Under the pieces are notes generated by a model. That model did no database searches and was not told the origin of the DNA. It worked only from the letters and a program-made list of their open reading frames with translations. Both the position numbers and the translations under genes were made by a program. Of a stretch of 64,000 bases of DNA, positions 26,592 to 35,785 are shown piece by piece. Source of the DNA: Mycolicibacterium tusciae JS617 (GTDB taxonomy: Bacteria > Actinomycetota > Actinomycetes > Mycobacteriales > Mycobacteriaceae); assembly GCF_000243415.2 (NCBI RefSeq), contig NZ_KI912270.1:1612001-1676000 (forward strand), given 5' to 3'. Each line of letters opens with the position of its first letter. The stretch's first letter is position 1.

Positions 26592-28016
26592 ATGGGTGGC
26601 CTCGGTACCGCGCTCGAGTACGACCTCGTCGTCATAGGTTCGGGTCCGGGTGGCCAGAAAGCCGCGATCGCGGCGGCAAAGCTCGGCAAGAGGGTTGCAG
26701 TCATCGAACGTGGCCGGATGCTTGGCGGTGTTTGCGTGAACACCGGAACCATCCCGTCGAAGACGCTGCGCGAGGCGGTCGTGTACCTCACCGGTATGAG
26801 CCAGCGGGAGCTCTACGGCGCGAGCTATCGCGTCAAGGAGAAGATCACCACCGCCGACCTGCTCGCGCGCACCTCCCACGTGATCGGCAAGGAGCAGGAC
26901 GTCGTGCGGTCGCAGCTCATGCGCAACCGTGTCGACCTCATCCAGGGCCACGGTCGGTTCCTCGACGCGCATACCGTGCTGGTCGAAGAACCCACGCGCG
27001 GCGAGCGCACCACGGTCAGCGGCGAACACATCGTCATCGCCACCGGCACCAAGCCGGCCCGGCCCGCCGGCGTCGAGTTCGACGAGGACCGCGTCCTGGA
27101 CTCCGACGGCATCCTCGACCTGAAGTCGCTGCCGACCACGATGGTCGTGGTGGGCGCCGGGGTGATCGGCATCGAATACGCGTCCATGTTCGCCGCACTG
27201 GGCACCAAGGTGACCGTGGTCGAAAAGCGCAACGACATGCTCGAGTTCTGCGACCCCGAGATCATCGAGGCGCTGAAGTTCCACCTGCGCGACCTGGCGG
27301 TGACGTTCCGGTTCGGCGAGGAGGTCACCGCCGTCGACGTGGGCGCCGCGGGGACGGTGACGACGCTGGCCAGCGGCAAACAGATCCCGGCCGAGACGGT
27401 CATGTACTCCGCGGGCAGGCAGGGCCAGACCGAGCACCTCGACCTGCCCAACGCCGGTCTCGAAACCGACCCCCGCGGGCGGATCACCGTCGATAGCAAC
27501 TTCGCAACCAAGGTCGACCACATCTACGCCGTCGGAGATGTGATCGGCTTCCCCGCGCTGGCCGCCACGTCGATGGACCAGGGCAGGCTGGCCGCCTACC
27601 ACGCGTTCGGCGAACCGGCCAAGGGCATGACCGATCTTCAGCCCATCGGCATCTACTCCATCCCAGAGGTGTCCTACGTGGGTGCCACCGAGGTCGAGCT
27701 GACCAAGAAGTGTCTGCCGTATGAGGTCGGGGTGTCGCGCTACCGCGAACTGGCGCGCGGCCAGATCGCGGGCGACTCATACGGAATGCTGAAACTGCTC
27801 GTCTCCACCGACGATCTGAAGCTGCTCGGTGTGCACATCTTCGGGACGAGCGCCACCGAGATGGTCCACATCGGCCAGGCGGTGATGGGTTGCGGCGGCA
27901 CAATCGAGTACCTGGTCGATGCCGTGTTCAACTACCCGACGTTCTCGGAGGCCTACAAGGTCGCGGCGCTGGACGTGATGAACAAGCTGCGCGCGCTGAA
28001 TCAGTTTCGCCACTAG
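26592..28016 (+). CDS. sthA: soluble pyridine nucleotide transhydrogenase
   Basis: A 474-residue flavoprotein that equilibrates NADPH and NADH, orthologous to Rv2713. The FAD site [20 protein letters not shown] is at about residues 14-32, the NAD(P) site [20 protein letters not shown] is central, and [14 protein letters not shown] binds FAD. In the position of the redox-active CxxxxC disulfide it has [12 protein letters not shown], so Cys48 is kept but the second Cys is Thr53, as in known SthA enzymes that need no disulfide. The C-terminal dimerisation domain includes [15 protein letters not shown]. Start ATG 26592 ([14 protein letters not shown]). Confidence 0.93.
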   Translation: MGGLGTALEYDLVVIGSGPGGQKAAIAAAKLGKRVAVIERGRMLGGVCVNTGTIPSKTLREAVVYLTGMSQRELYGASYRVKEKITTADLLARTSHVIGKEQDVVRSQLMRNRVDLIQGHGRFLDAHTVLVEEPTRGERTTVSGEHIVIATGTKPARPAGVEFDEDRVLDSDGILDLKSLPTTMVVVGAGVIGIEYASMFAALGTKVTVVEKRNDMLEFCDPEIIEALKFHLRDLAVTFRFGEEVTAVDVGAAGTVTTLASGKQIPAETVMYSAGRQGQTEHLDLPNAGLETDPRGRITVDSNFATKVDHIYAVGDVIGFPALAATSMDQGRLAAYHAFGEPAKGMTDLQPIGIYSIPEVSYVGATEVELTKKCLPYEVGVSRYRELARGQIAGDSYGMLKLLVSTDDLKLLGVHIFGTSATEMVHIGQAVMGCGGTIEYLVDAVFNYPTFSEAYKVAALDVMNKLRALNQFRH

Positions 28017-28142
28017 CTACCATCGAGTCCCCCGCGACCGGTCGAGGCTGGGGTCAGGCATTGCAGGAACGCAACATAGGCCACACTGGTTATCACGATG
28101 GGAAGGCGAATACCGCCCTCGCACCGTTGAGGAGGCGTGGAG

Positions 28143-29111
28143 ATGACGGACGAAGCAGATCAACCGGAGCAGCATTACCAGCCGGATCAGACCGGCATGT
28201 ACGAGCTGGAGTTTCCCGCTCCCCAGCTGACGTCAGCGGACGGCCGGGGACCGGTGATGCTTCACGCCCTCGAAGGTTTCTCCGACGCCGGGCACGCCAT
28301 TCGGCTGGCCGCCGAGCACCTCAAGAACACGCTGGACACCGAGTTGGTGGCCTCCTTCGCCATCGACGAACTGCTGGACTATCGGTCGCGGCGTCCACTG
28401 ATGACCTTCAAAACCGACCATTTCACCCACTACGAGGAACCGGAGCTCAGCCTCTACGCGATGCACGACAGCGTGGGCACACCGTTCCTGCTGCTCGCGG
28501 GCATGGAACCGGATCTGCGCTGGGAGCGATTCCTGACCGCCGTGCGACTGCTGGCCGAACGGCTGGGCGTGCGTCGAGTGATCGGTTTGGGAGCCATCCC
28601 GATGGCCGTCCCGCACACCCGCCCCATCACGATGACTGCGCACGCCAACAACAAAGAACTGATCGCCGAACATCAGCCCTGGGTGGGCGAGTTGCAGGTG
28701 CCCGGCAGCGTGTCAAACCTGTTGGAATTCCGGATGTCTCAGCACGGGTACGAAGTCGTCGGCTTCACCGTTCACGTGCCGCACTATCTGGCCCAGACCG
28801 ACTATCCCGCCGCCGCCGAGGTGCTTCTCGCCGAGGTCGCCAAGTGCGGGTCACTGCAGATTCCGCTGGAGGCGCTGGACGCCGCCGGCGCCGAAGTACA
28901 GGCCAAAATCAATGAGCAGGTCGAGGGCAGCACTGAAGTGGCGCAGGTGGTGACCGCGCTGGAGCATCAGTACGACGCCTTCACCACTGCTCAGGAGAAC
29001 CGTTCCCTGCTTGCCCACGATGAGGACCTGCCCAGCGGCGACGAGCTCGGTGCGGAGTTCGAACGGTTCCTCCGTCAGCAGGACAGGGGCAAGGACGACG
29101 ACGCCAAATAG
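28143..29111 (+). CDS. PAC2-family protein (Rv2714-like)
   Basis: A 322-residue protein of the proteasome-assembly-chaperone-2 fold, an orthologue of Rv2714. VMLHALEGFSDAGHAIRLAA and SRRPLMTFKTDHFTHYEEPE are characteristic, and GLGAIPMAVPHTRPITMTAH follows. The C-terminal 70 residues form a helical extension (EHQYDAFTTAQENRS ... ERFLRQQDRG). The family occurs in all proteasome-bearing actinobacteria, but a chaperone role is not shown. ATG 28143 is 7 nt after GGAGG. It heads a run of three genes (PAC2, hydrolase, PhzF-like). Confidence 0.85.
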   Translation: MTDEADQPEQHYQPDQTGMYELEFPAPQLTSADGRGPVMLHALEGFSDAGHAIRLAAEHLKNTLDTELVASFAIDELLDYRSRRPLMTFKTDHFTHYEEPELSLYAMHDSVGTPFLLLAGMEPDLRWERFLTAVRLLAERLGVRRVIGLGAIPMAVPHTRPITMTAHANNKELIAEHQPWVGELQVPGSVSNLLEFRMSQHGYEVVGFTVHVPHYLAQTDYPAAAEVLLAEVAKCGSLQIPLEALDAAGAEVQAKINEQVEGSTEVAQVVTALEHQYDAFTTAQENRSLLAHDEDLPSGDELGAEFERFLRQQDRGKDDDAK

Positions 29112-29143
29112 CGTCAGACCGAAAGGGCAGCTAAGTTGTCGCA

Positions 29144-30166
29144 ATGGCTGCGCGATCGCCCAATCTGCGACCCGTGCGGGAACTCACACCCGAGTTGCAG
29201 TTCCGCACCATTCACGGATACCGGCGCGCTTTTCGCCTGGCGGGCTCTGGACCTGCGATTCTGCTGATTCACGGCATCGGCGACAACTCCACCACCTGGA
29301 GCACCGTCCAATCCAAGTTGGCGCAGCGATTCACCGTCATTGCTCCAGACCTGCTGGGTCACGGAAAGTCCGATAAGCCCCGCGCCGACTACTCGGTGGC
29401 CGCGTACGCCAACGGCATGAGAGACCTGCTCAGTGTGCTCGACGTCGATAACGTGACCGTCGTCGGCCACTCACTGGGTGGCGGTGTCGCGATGCAATTC
29501 GCCTATCAGTTCCCCCAACTGGTCGAGCGGCTGATCCTCGTTGGCGCCGGCGGTGTCACCAAAGACGTCAACATCGCATTGCGGATCGCCTCACTTCCGA
29601 TGGGCAGCGAGGCGCTGGCGTTCCTCCGACTACCTCTCGTGTTGCCCACGTTGCAGGTCGCCGGGCGCGTGGCGGGCACCGTGTTCGGTTCCACCCCGCT
29701 GGGACGCGACTTACCCGATGTACTGCGGATCCTCGCCGACCTGCCGGAGCCCACCGCATCGTCCGCGTTCGCGCGCACGCTGCGGGCCGTCGTCGACTGG
29801 CGAGGCCAGGTCGTCACGATGCTTGACCGGTGTTACTTGACACAATCCGTTCCAGTGCAACTGATTTGGGGAAGCGGAGACTCGGTGATTCCGGTAAGTC
29901 ACGCCCGCATGGCGCATGCGGCGATGCCCGGCTCACATTTGGAGATCTTCGACGGTTCCGGGCACTTCCCCTTTCACGACGATCCCGACCGCTTCGTCGA
30001 GGCGGTGGAACGCTTCATCGGTTCCACCGAACCCGCCGTCTACGACCAGGACTATCTCCGTGGACTGCTGCGAACCGGCATCGAAAAGGGCACGATTTCC
30101 GGCCCGGCCGACACGCGGGATGCCGTTCTCGACGCGATGGGCCACGACGAGCGCAGCGCCACCTGA
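29144..30166 (+). CDS. alpha/beta-hydrolase (Rv2715-like)
   Basis: A 340-residue serine hydrolase. [18 protein letters not shown] is the oxyanion HG motif, [20 protein letters not shown] the nucleophile elbow G-H-S-L-G with its Ser, [18 protein letters not shown] the acid, and [18 protein letters not shown] the catalytic His. About 45 extra residues follow the fold. The substrate is unknown; esters or epoxides are typical. TAAGTT at 29132-29137 ends 6 nt before the ATG, so a leaderless transcript is possible. Confidence 0.83.
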   Translation: MAARSPNLRPVRELTPELQFRTIHGYRRAFRLAGSGPAILLIHGIGDNSTTWSTVQSKLAQRFTVIAPDLLGHGKSDKPRADYSVAAYANGMRDLLSVLDVDNVTVVGHSLGGGVAMQFAYQFPQLVERLILVGAGGVTKDVNIALRIASLPMGSEALAFLRLPLVLPTLQVAGRVAGTVFGSTPLGRDLPDVLRILADLPEPTASSAFARTLRAVVDWRGQVVTMLDRCYLTQSVPVQLIWGSGDSVIPVSHARMAHAAMPGSHLEIFDGSGHFPFHDDPDRFVEAVERFIGSTEPAVYDQDYLRGLLRTGIEKGTISGPADTRDAVLDAMGHDERSAT

Positions 30167-30203
30167 CGATTGCGGCGCGACTCCGGTAAGTAGCATCGGG
30201 GCC

Positions 30204-30890
30204 ATGGCCATCGACGTAACAGTTCTGCGGGTATTCACCGACGTGGACGGCAACTTTGGAAATCCGCTAGGCGTAGTCGACAACAGCACTGTTGCCCCCA
30301 CCGATCGCCAGCGGATCGCTACCGAATTGGGTTATAGCGAAACAATATTCATCGATCTACCGGCAGGCGGGTCCAACACCGCGCACGCACGCATCTTCAC
30401 CCCGGTGGTCGAGTTGCCCTTCGCCGGACACCCCACTGTGGGCGCTTCGTGGTGGCTGCGCGATCAAGGTTCTGCGATCAACACCTTGCAGGTGCCGGCG
30501 GGCATTGTGCAGGTCACGTACGACGGCGAACTGACGGCCGTCAGCGCACGCGCGGAATGGGCCCCGGACTTCGCGATCTATGACCTTGCCTCCGTCGACG
30601 AACTGATGGCGGCGGATCCCTCCGACTACAGCGATGACGTCGAGCACTATCTGTGGACTTGGCTTGACCGATCGGCCGCAACGATCCGCTCACGCATGTT
30701 CGCCAGCCACCTCGGCGTTCCAGAGGACGAGGCCACGGGCGCCGCCGCGGTGCGGATCACCGACTACCTCAGCCGCGACCTCGAGATCGTGCAGGGCAAG
30801 GGGTCGATGATCTCCACCGAGTGGAGTCCTGAGGGCTGGGTGCGTGTCGCGGGACGCGTCGTCAGCGACGGCACGAAACAGATCGACTAA
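30204..30890 (+). CDS. PhzF-family isomerase-like protein (Rv2716-like)
   Basis: A 228-residue protein, short for the family (about 260-300). [21 protein letters not shown] is the PhzF opening. GYSETIFID carries the conserved catalytic Glu. [16 protein letters not shown] is the family's GHP loop. [15 protein letters not shown] and the [19 protein letters not shown] end complete the two-lobed diaminopimelate-epimerase-like fold. The substrate is unknown. ATG 30204 lies 7 nt after TAGCAT, consistent with a leaderless mRNA. It converges on nrdR with an 8-bp gap. In M. tuberculosis a nitrobindin-like gene (Rv2717c) sits between these two; it is absent here. Confidence 0.82.
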   Translation: MAIDVTVLRVFTDVDGNFGNPLGVVDNSTVAPTDRQRIATELGYSETIFIDLPAGGSNTAHARIFTPVVELPFAGHPTVGASWWLRDQGSAINTLQVPAGIVQVTYDGELTAVSARAEWAPDFAIYDLASVDELMAADPSDYSDDVEHYLWTWLDRSAATIRSRMFASHLGVPEDEATGAAAVRITDYLSRDLEIVQGKGSMISTEWSPEGWVRVAGRVVSDGTKQID

Positions 30891-30898
30891 CGGGCTGT

Positions 30899-31369
30899 TC
30901 AGCTCTGGGCCGGCTGCGGAGACTTGCGATGCTCCCGCAGCGCCTTTATCTCACGCTCGAAATCCTCGGCCGAGGTGAATCCGCGGTAGACGGAGGCGAA
31001 CCGTAGGTACGCCACCTCGTCGAGTTCTCGGAGTGGCCCGAGTATGGCCAGGCCCACTTCATTGCTCGGCACTTCGGGCGAACCTGTGGCGCGCACGGCG
31101 TCCTCGACCTGCTGAGCGAGCAGGTTCAGCGCGTCGTCGTCGACCTGCCGGCCCTGACATGCGCGGCGCACCCCTTTGACGACCTTCTCCCGGCTGAACG
31201 GCTCGGTGACACCGCTGCGTTTGACCACGGCAAGCACCGCGGTCTCGACCGTCGTGAAGCGCCGACCGCATTCCGGGCATGATCTGCGGCGCCGAATCGC
31301 CTGGCCCTCGTCGGTTTCGCGAGAGTCGACCACTCTGGAATCGGGGTGACGGCAGAACGGACAGTGCAT
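30899..31369 (-). CDS. nrdR: transcriptional repressor NrdR
   Basis: A 156-residue repressor of ribonucleotide reductase genes that senses dATP/ATP. The N-terminal zinc ribbon has [20 protein letters not shown] and [13 protein letters not shown], and the ATP-cone covers about 49-139 ([20 protein letters not shown]). The start ATG 31369 (MHCPFCRHP) is fixed by the zinc ribbon; the open frame continues upstream without similarity. It lies downstream of chiZ in the same orientation. Confidence 0.95.
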   Translation of the reverse strand: MHCPFCRHPDSRVVDSRETDEGQAIRRRRSCPECGRRFTTVETAVLAVVKRSGVTEPFSREKVVKGVRRACQGRQVDDDALNLLAQQVEDAVRATGSPEVPSNEVGLAILGPLRELDEVAYLRFASVYRGFTSAEDFEREIKALREHRKSPQPAQS

Positions 31370-31531
31370 CACCGCTCCTTCGCCGCGCCACAAGACGATT
31401 AACTCGAACGCCTCTGAGCCTACCTGCGCAGCGTTGCGCGAGCCCAGATTCGAGTTGATTGGGGCGCATCCGGTGGGTGCATTTGCGAAACTCGCTGTGC
31501 GACCGATGTTTTCACCGCTCACAGCGCACCG

Positions 31532-31981
31532 TCAGGCGATCGGCGCGATCAGCGTCTGGCCGGCGTGAATCGCGACCGTGTCGAGTTGGTTGAGCTCGCG
31601 GATCCGGTCGATGACCTGGCTTACCGGCGCGTCGGGGGCGACCCGGCCGGCCACCTGCTGCAGCGTCTCGCCCGTCTGCACCTGGACCACCGCAAGCTTG
31701 TCGGGCACGGGGGCGGATTCACCGACCACACCGCCGAATTGCGCCACCAGCCCGAGCCACACGGTGATACCCGCGGCGACAACCGCCAACAGGACCGTGG
31801 TGACCGGCGTGATCGGCCGGCGCCGGTGCGAGGCACGTGATACCAGGACGCCGGAGTTCCGATACCGCACCGGGGCACCGCCCGGCCGACGCGACGCTGA
31901 CCGCCGCCGTGCACCTGCCGGCCGGTTTACCGGCCTGACCACGGGCGTTGCCTGGATCTCCCGAGTGTCGAGAATGGTCAT
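31532..31981 (-). CDS. chiZ: LysM-domain cell-wall hydrolase / division regulator ChiZ
   Basis: A 149-residue orthologue of Rv2719c. Residues 1-65 are basic and disordered ([15 protein letters not shown]), then comes one transmembrane helix ([20 protein letters not shown], about 68-88) and an extracytoplasmic LysM domain (about 102-149; [14 protein letters not shown] ... [12 protein letters not shown]) for peptidoglycan binding. ChiZ is SOS-induced and blocks septation during DNA damage. The start ATG 31981 ([13 protein letters not shown]) follows GGAAGGCAGGAAG. It is transcribed divergently from lexA, with LexA-box-like sites between. Confidence 0.88.
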   Translation of the reverse strand: MTILDTREIQATPVVRPVNRPAGARRRSASRRPGGAPVRYRNSGVLVSRASHRRRPITPVTTVLLAVVAAGITVWLGLVAQFGGVVGESAPVPDKLAVVQVQTGETLQQVAGRVAPDAPVSQVIDRIRELNQLDTVAIHAGQTLIAPIA

Positions 31982-32029
31982 CTTCCTGCCTTCCGGTCCG
32001 AGGTCGTTCGCTCTTGTGTTCGAACATAC

Positions 32030-32065
32030 TCGCTCACGTGTTCGATTAATAGAACATGTGATCGA
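32030..32065. promoter_or_regulatory. two degenerate SOS boxes on the chiZ side of the chiZ-lexA intergenic region
   Basis: TCGCTCACGTGTTCGA (32030-32045) and TAGAACATGTGATCGA (32050-32065) each match the mycobacterial LexA consensus TCGAAC-N4-GTTCGA at 10 of 12 positions. They are 20 bp apart centre to centre, about 50-85 bp upstream of chiZ, suggesting cooperative or weak LexA control. Confidence 0.5.
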
Positions 32066-32154
32066 ACTGTTGCCAAACGATATCGGGCCCCACCGACAGG
32101 TCCGGCCAAGTCCCTGCGCCCGGCTCGGTCCACTCGCAATCAATGCGACACGCC

Positions 32155-32195
32155 TCGAACACATGTTTGATTATTCGACGGCCACGGGCTACATT
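32155..32195 (+). promoter_or_regulatory. lexA promoter with overlapping SOS box
   Basis: SOS box TCGAACACATGTTTGA (32155-32170) matches the consensus with one mismatch. It overlaps a -35-like TTGATT (32167-32172) spaced 17 bp from the -10 TACATT (32190-32195). The -10 ends 6 nt before the lexA ATG, so the transcript is probably leaderless. LexA bound here would block its own promoter. Confidence 0.75.
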
Positions 32196-32201
32196 CGCGC
32201 C

Positions 32202-32909
32202 ATGGACTCCAACAGCGACACCCCCGGCGGCGCGGACAGTACGGGCGGACGCCAAGGGCTCGAAACGGGTCTGACTGAGCGTCAGCGCACCATTCTCGAG
32301 GTCATCCGCACATCGGTGACCAGTCGCGGGTATCCCCCGAGCATCAGGGAAATCGGCGACGCGGTCGGGCTCACCTCGACTTCGTCGGTAGCCCACCAAC
32401 TGCGCACTCTGGAGCGCAAAGGCTTCATCCGCCGAGATCCCAATCGACCGCGCGCAGTCGATGTGCGCAGCGCCGAGGACGTCGCAGCGGCATCGATCGT
32501 CACGACCGACGTGGCTGGGTCCGACGCGCTACCGGAGCCGACGTTCGTGCCGGTGCTCGGCCGCATCGCTGCCGGCGGCCCGATCCTGGCCGAAGAGGCC
32601 ATCGAGGATGTCTTTCCGCTGCCGCGTGAACTGGTCGGCGAGGGCTCGCTGTTCCTCCTCAAAGTGGTCGGCGACTCCATGGTCGACGCGGCAATCTGCG
32701 ACGGCGACTGGGTGGTCGTGCGTCAGCAGAACGTCGCCGATAACGGCGACATCGTCGCCGCGATGATCGACGGTGAAGCCACGGTGAAGACGTTCAAGCG
32801 CACCCGCGGTCAGGTGTGGCTGATGCCGCACAACCCGGCGTTCGACCCGATTTCCGGCAACGACGCCGCGGTGCTCGGCAAGGTCGTGACGGTCCTCCGC
32901 AAGGTCTAG
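32202..32909 (+). CDS. lexA: SOS repressor LexA
   Basis: A 235-residue repressor of the DNA-damage response. The N-terminal winged HTH contains [20 protein letters not shown] and [20 protein letters not shown] (about 24-64). The C-terminal S24 peptidase domain has the Ala124-Gly125 cleavage site in GRIAAGGP, catalytic Ser159 (GDSMVDAA) and Lys196 (EATVKTFKR). RecA filaments trigger self-cleavage. The start ATG 32202 matches the leaderless promoter. The 3' end overlaps the convergent LGFP gene by 4 bp. Confidence 0.97.
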   Translation: MDSNSDTPGGADSTGGRQGLETGLTERQRTILEVIRTSVTSRGYPPSIREIGDAVGLTSTSSVAHQLRTLERKGFIRRDPNRPRAVDVRSAEDVAAASIVTTDVAGSDALPEPTFVPVLGRIAAGGPILAEEAIEDVFPLPRELVGEGSLFLLKVVGDSMVDAAICDGDWVVVRQQNVADNGDIVAAMIDGEATVKTFKRTRGQVWLMPHNPAFDPISGNDAAVLGKVVTVLRKV

Positions 32910-34924
32910 CGGGCAAGATCGCCGTCGGCGTCGAAGCCGTTCAGCCTCGCGAGTTCTTCAGTCGCGAACCAGATTTCGGCACTGGCGTCGTCATACAGGG
33001 CACTGCCGGGCGCCCAGTACACACCCGCCTTCGTATTCGCCTTGATCGGATATCCGTCCGGCGCCTCGTTCGGGTCGTCGAGCGGCAACACAAATGCCAC
33101 GCGCTGCGGCGAAGGATCATCGTCGATTTCAATACGGGCGTGACGCCCGGTATCAGTGAGCGGATCACGCGTCATCGCCGCAGCGGCTGCGGCGGTGGCA
33201 ACGGCCGTTTCGGTGGGAACGCGGGTCGGTGCGGTGTCGACCGCATCCGTATCGTCGTACTCACCTGGCTCGTCTTCGGGAGCAGGCGGCTGTTCCTCGT
33301 TCTCCTGGTCTTCCTGATTCCCTTCGATGCCCCCTTCGACCCTCGCCGGCGCTCCCCACAGGTCGTCCTCCGAAGGGGACACATCGCTACTGCCTGGCAG
33401 TGAATCCGAGCCCCCACTGGCATACCGGTCACCGAACATCGCCGCGGCATATTCGTCGTCGGTGGTCCCCCGTTCAGGAGCACCGACGGCGGCGCTGTAG
33501 GCGGGTTCGCCGTCGCCGTTGAACCGGGATTCGTCATGCACGAAGGAGCCGTCCGCCGCGAAGGGATCCTCCTTGCGCCGCCGCAGCCCGGTTACCAACA
33601 ACACCACTCCGACCAGGGCCACCAATGGCACGAGGGCCAGCAGCCACCACAAGTTCGGTTTGAACCACTTGTCGCCGTTGGAATCCGATGCCTGCGGGGC
33701 GGCGCTCGGCGCGTCAGGCGACTTCTGCCCCGGCACCTCGAGTCCGGACAGTTCGGAAGCCAAATTCGCTGGTTCGGTGGTGAATGTGTTCTTCGATCGG
33801 TCCCACGAGACGACGCCGCCGCTGAATCGCTGCGTGACAATGTCACCGGCCTCGGTCTGGTCGGCCATCGGCGCGCCGAGTGCGCCCTTCGCCCCGTCCA
33901 GCTTCTCCCAGGCTGCTGCCATCGCGCCACGAACGATCACCGCGCCATGCTCGGGGGTCCAGAAGATGATCGGCTTGTCCTCGGCGGCGAAGCTGGACAT
34001 GCGACTCTCGGTGGCGAGTCCACCGTCGACCTCGCTGGTGATGGGGAACCCGAGATCGCCCTCCGGCCCACCCACGCTCTCGTACTTGGCCAGCACCTGC
34101 CCGGTCACGACGTTCGCACCGGTGGCGGGCGTGTAGAAGATCGTGCCGCCGGCGAAGTTCTGCCTCAGTCCGTCCTTGCCGACGGGGTACGGCTCGCCTT
34201 CGGCAGCGCCCAGGGGACCCAGCGCTCCCCCGGCGGCACGCCGGGCTGCACTGATCTCCGCGGCGGGGTCATCGGGAAATTGCAGGTCAGCGAGCTTCGC
34301 GGCCAGATCTGGCGGCACGGTGGTGAAGGTCTTCTTCCGGATGTCGTACGACAGTTCGCCGGCGGTGAACTTCTGGCTGACGACGTCACCGCGGTAGACC
34401 TCGTCCTCCGAGGGCACGCCGAGCTCGCCGGCTGAGCCGCCCAGCTTGTCCCACGCCGCGTTGATCGGCCCACGAACCACTCGTGCCCCAGTCGTGGGCG
34501 TGAAGAAGATGACCGGTTTGTCCGTTGCGCTGAACGTGGTGTTGCGACTGTCCGGGGCCCGCCCGGGTCCCTCGTCGATGGTGGGGAATCCCAAATCGCT
34601 GTCTGCCGGGCCGCCTAACGACTCGTACTTCTCCAGAATCGCGCCTTGCATGATGCGCGCGCCCGTCGCCGGGGTGAAGAAGATCTTGCCGCCGGCAAAG
34701 TTCTGCCCGAAACCCTGGCCGACGGGATAGACGTCCCCGGACCTGGGTCCCAGTGTCCCACCATCACCGCCACTGGCCTCCCACGCTGCGGTTATCGCAG
34801 CGCCGGCGTCCACCTCCGGCTGCGCCGTTGCAGCCGGTGCCAACAAGAGGGTCATCGACGCTGCCAGCAAACCGATGCTCAGTCGATAGAGCAGCCTGCC
34901 GCGCCGACTCTTCTGCCCGCTCAT
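32906..34924 (-). CDS. secreted/membrane-anchored LGFP-repeat protein with C-terminal sunset-type domain (Rv2721c-like)
   Basis: A 672-residue protein. A Sec signal peptide ends near APAATAQ (about residue 34). Then come two blocks of LGFP repeats (about 40-210 and 230-385) with recurring motifs such as [32 protein letters not shown] and [17 protein letters not shown] Pro/Ser linker precedes one transmembrane helix ([22 protein letters not shown]). The cytoplasmic tail of about 225 acidic residues ends in [17 protein letters not shown] and [15 protein letters not shown], which fits a sunset domain. LGFP repeats bind the mycobacterial cell wall, so the protein may link envelope and cytoplasm. 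The ATG follows GGGAGGGTGA. Confidence 0.85.
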   Translation of the reverse strand: MSGQKSRRGRLLYRLSIGLLAASMTLLLAPAATAQPEVDAGAAITAAWEASGGDGGTLGPRSGDVYPVGQGFGQNFAGGKIFFTPATGARIMQGAILEKYESLGGPADSDLGFPTIDEGPGRAPDSRNTTFSATDKPVIFFTPTTGARVVRGPINAAWDKLGGSAGELGVPSEDEVYRGDVVSQKFTAGELSYDIRKKTFTTVPPDLAAKLADLQFPDDPAAEISAARRAAGGALGPLGAAEGEPYPVGKDGLRQNFAGGTIFYTPATGANVVTGQVLAKYESVGGPEGDLGFPITSEVDGGLATESRMSSFAAEDKPIIFWTPEHGAVIVRGAMAAAWEKLDGAKGALGAPMADQTEAGDIVTQRFSGGVVSWDRSKNTFTTEPANLASELSGLEVPGQKSPDAPSAAPQASDSNGDKWFKPNLWWLLALVPLVALVGVVLLVTGLRRRKEDPFAADGSFVHDESRFNGDGEPAYSAAVGAPERGTTDDEYAAAMFGDRYASGGSDSLPGSSDVSPSEDDLWGAPARVEGGIEGNQEDQENEEQPPAPEDEPGEYDDTDAVDTAPTRVPTETAVATAAAAAAMTRDPLTDTGRHARIEIDDDPSPQRVAFVLPLDDPNEAPDGYPIKANTKAGVYWAPGSALYDDASAEIWFATEELARLNGFDADGDLAR

Positions 34925-35412
34925 TCACCCTCCCGCAGTCAGCGCAAATTCCGTTAAACAAATCGCGCTCGTCAACTGTCCGTCAGATGACGCTGATAAC
35001 CAAGGAACACACGCAAACTCTGGGAAAGAAAATACCCCGGCAATACGCAAAAGCCTCGGATCTTGCGCCACGAAGCGCCGAATCAATTGTCTGGGGGTCA
35101 GATACGACAATTTTCGGGTGTATTACCGCCCCGGCGCAGATCGTCGCAACCGTGAACTCTGCGCCATGTTCCGAGGACTCGACGATTTTCATCCACATCA
35201 CGACGGGCTCCACGTCTAGTGGTGGCCTGTCGGTTGACCAAATGCCTTGCGGTCCTTGGTGTACTGATGCGCGAGCTCACCCCTCGATTCCAATTTGCCG
35301 CAGGGAATTGACGTCCGGGTGCAATGTGACGTCAGCCACGGTGTGGCGGTGCGGGTTTAGTGAACCGGCTTCTGAGGGCATTCATGGGTCACCTATCAAG
35401 GAGGACAGCGCA
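34925..35412. other. 488-bp non-coding region between the LGFP-repeat gene and csbD
   Basis: No convincing gene is present. Open frames here lack codon-bias and family features. The middle part (about 34985-35130) is visibly richer in A/T than the flanks (for example GGGAAAGAAAATACC). It must hold the promoter of the leftward LGFP gene. At its right end it holds a SigF-like promoter for csbD. No riboswitch or known RNA fold was recognised. Confidence 0.5.
35355..35381 (+). promoter_or_regulatory. SigF-like promoter of csbD
   Basis: GTTT (35355-35358), 17 bp, then GGGCAT (35376-35381) is one base from the mycobacterial SigF consensus GTTT-N15-17-GGGTAT. The -10 ends 31 bp before the csbD start, next to an AAGGAGG-like site (CAAGGAGGACAG). 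csbD genes are general-stress genes in other bacteria, which fits. Confidence 0.55.
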
Positions 35413-35652
35413 ATGTCGGACAACAACAGCGGCCCGGAAGAAGCCATCAAGGGCGTCGTCGAGGGCGTGAAGGGCAAGGTCAAAGAGGTTGCAGGCGCCG
35501 TCGCCGGACGCGATGACCTGTACCGCGAGGGCCAGGCGCAGCAGGACAAGGCCGACGCGCAGCGCAACGCCGCACAGAAGGAGGCCGAAGCCGAAGGTGC
35601 GCGTGCAGCGGCCAAGACCGCCGAGGAGCGTCAGAAGGCCGAGCAGCAGTAA
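35413..35652 (+). CDS. CsbD-family stress protein
   Basis: A 79-residue, highly charged, cysteine-free protein: MSDNNSGPEEAIKGVVEGV followed by GKVKEVAGAVAGRDDLYREG, the CsbD core that forms a small helical bundle, then a long alanine/glutamate/lysine helix (QAQQDKADAQRNAAQKEAEA). It resembles the protein called microaggregate-binding protein 1 in M. avium. The likely role is stress protection; the mechanism is not known. It has its own SigF-like promoter and ends in an intrinsic terminator, so it is monocistronic. Confidence 0.85.
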   Translation: MSDNNSGPEEAIKGVVEGVKGKVKEVAGAVAGRDDLYREGQAQQDKADAQRNAAQKEAEAEGARAAAKTAEERQKAEQQ

Positions 35653-35666
35653 TTCGTAGGCGAATA

Positions 35667-35697
35667 GGTCCCGGATCCGTTGGAATCGGGACCTTTT
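35667..35697 (+). terminator. intrinsic terminator of csbD
   Basis: GGTCCCG (35667-35673) pairs with CGGGACC (35687-35693), with further partial pairing of GATCC and GGAAT, and is followed at once by TTTT (35694-35697). Confidence 0.75.
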
Positions 35698-35785
35698 CGT
35701 ATGTCTGGATCGGACCAACGCCTTTAGTTTGTGTCGTGCTTCGCTGCGAAAGGGGTCCAGCTTCGCCGAAGTCGTGTCACAGCGT

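Noticed and set aside
34983..35213. Short open frames inside the gap before csbD
   Set aside because: They overlap each other on both strands, lack a ribosome binding site, and resemble no protein family.
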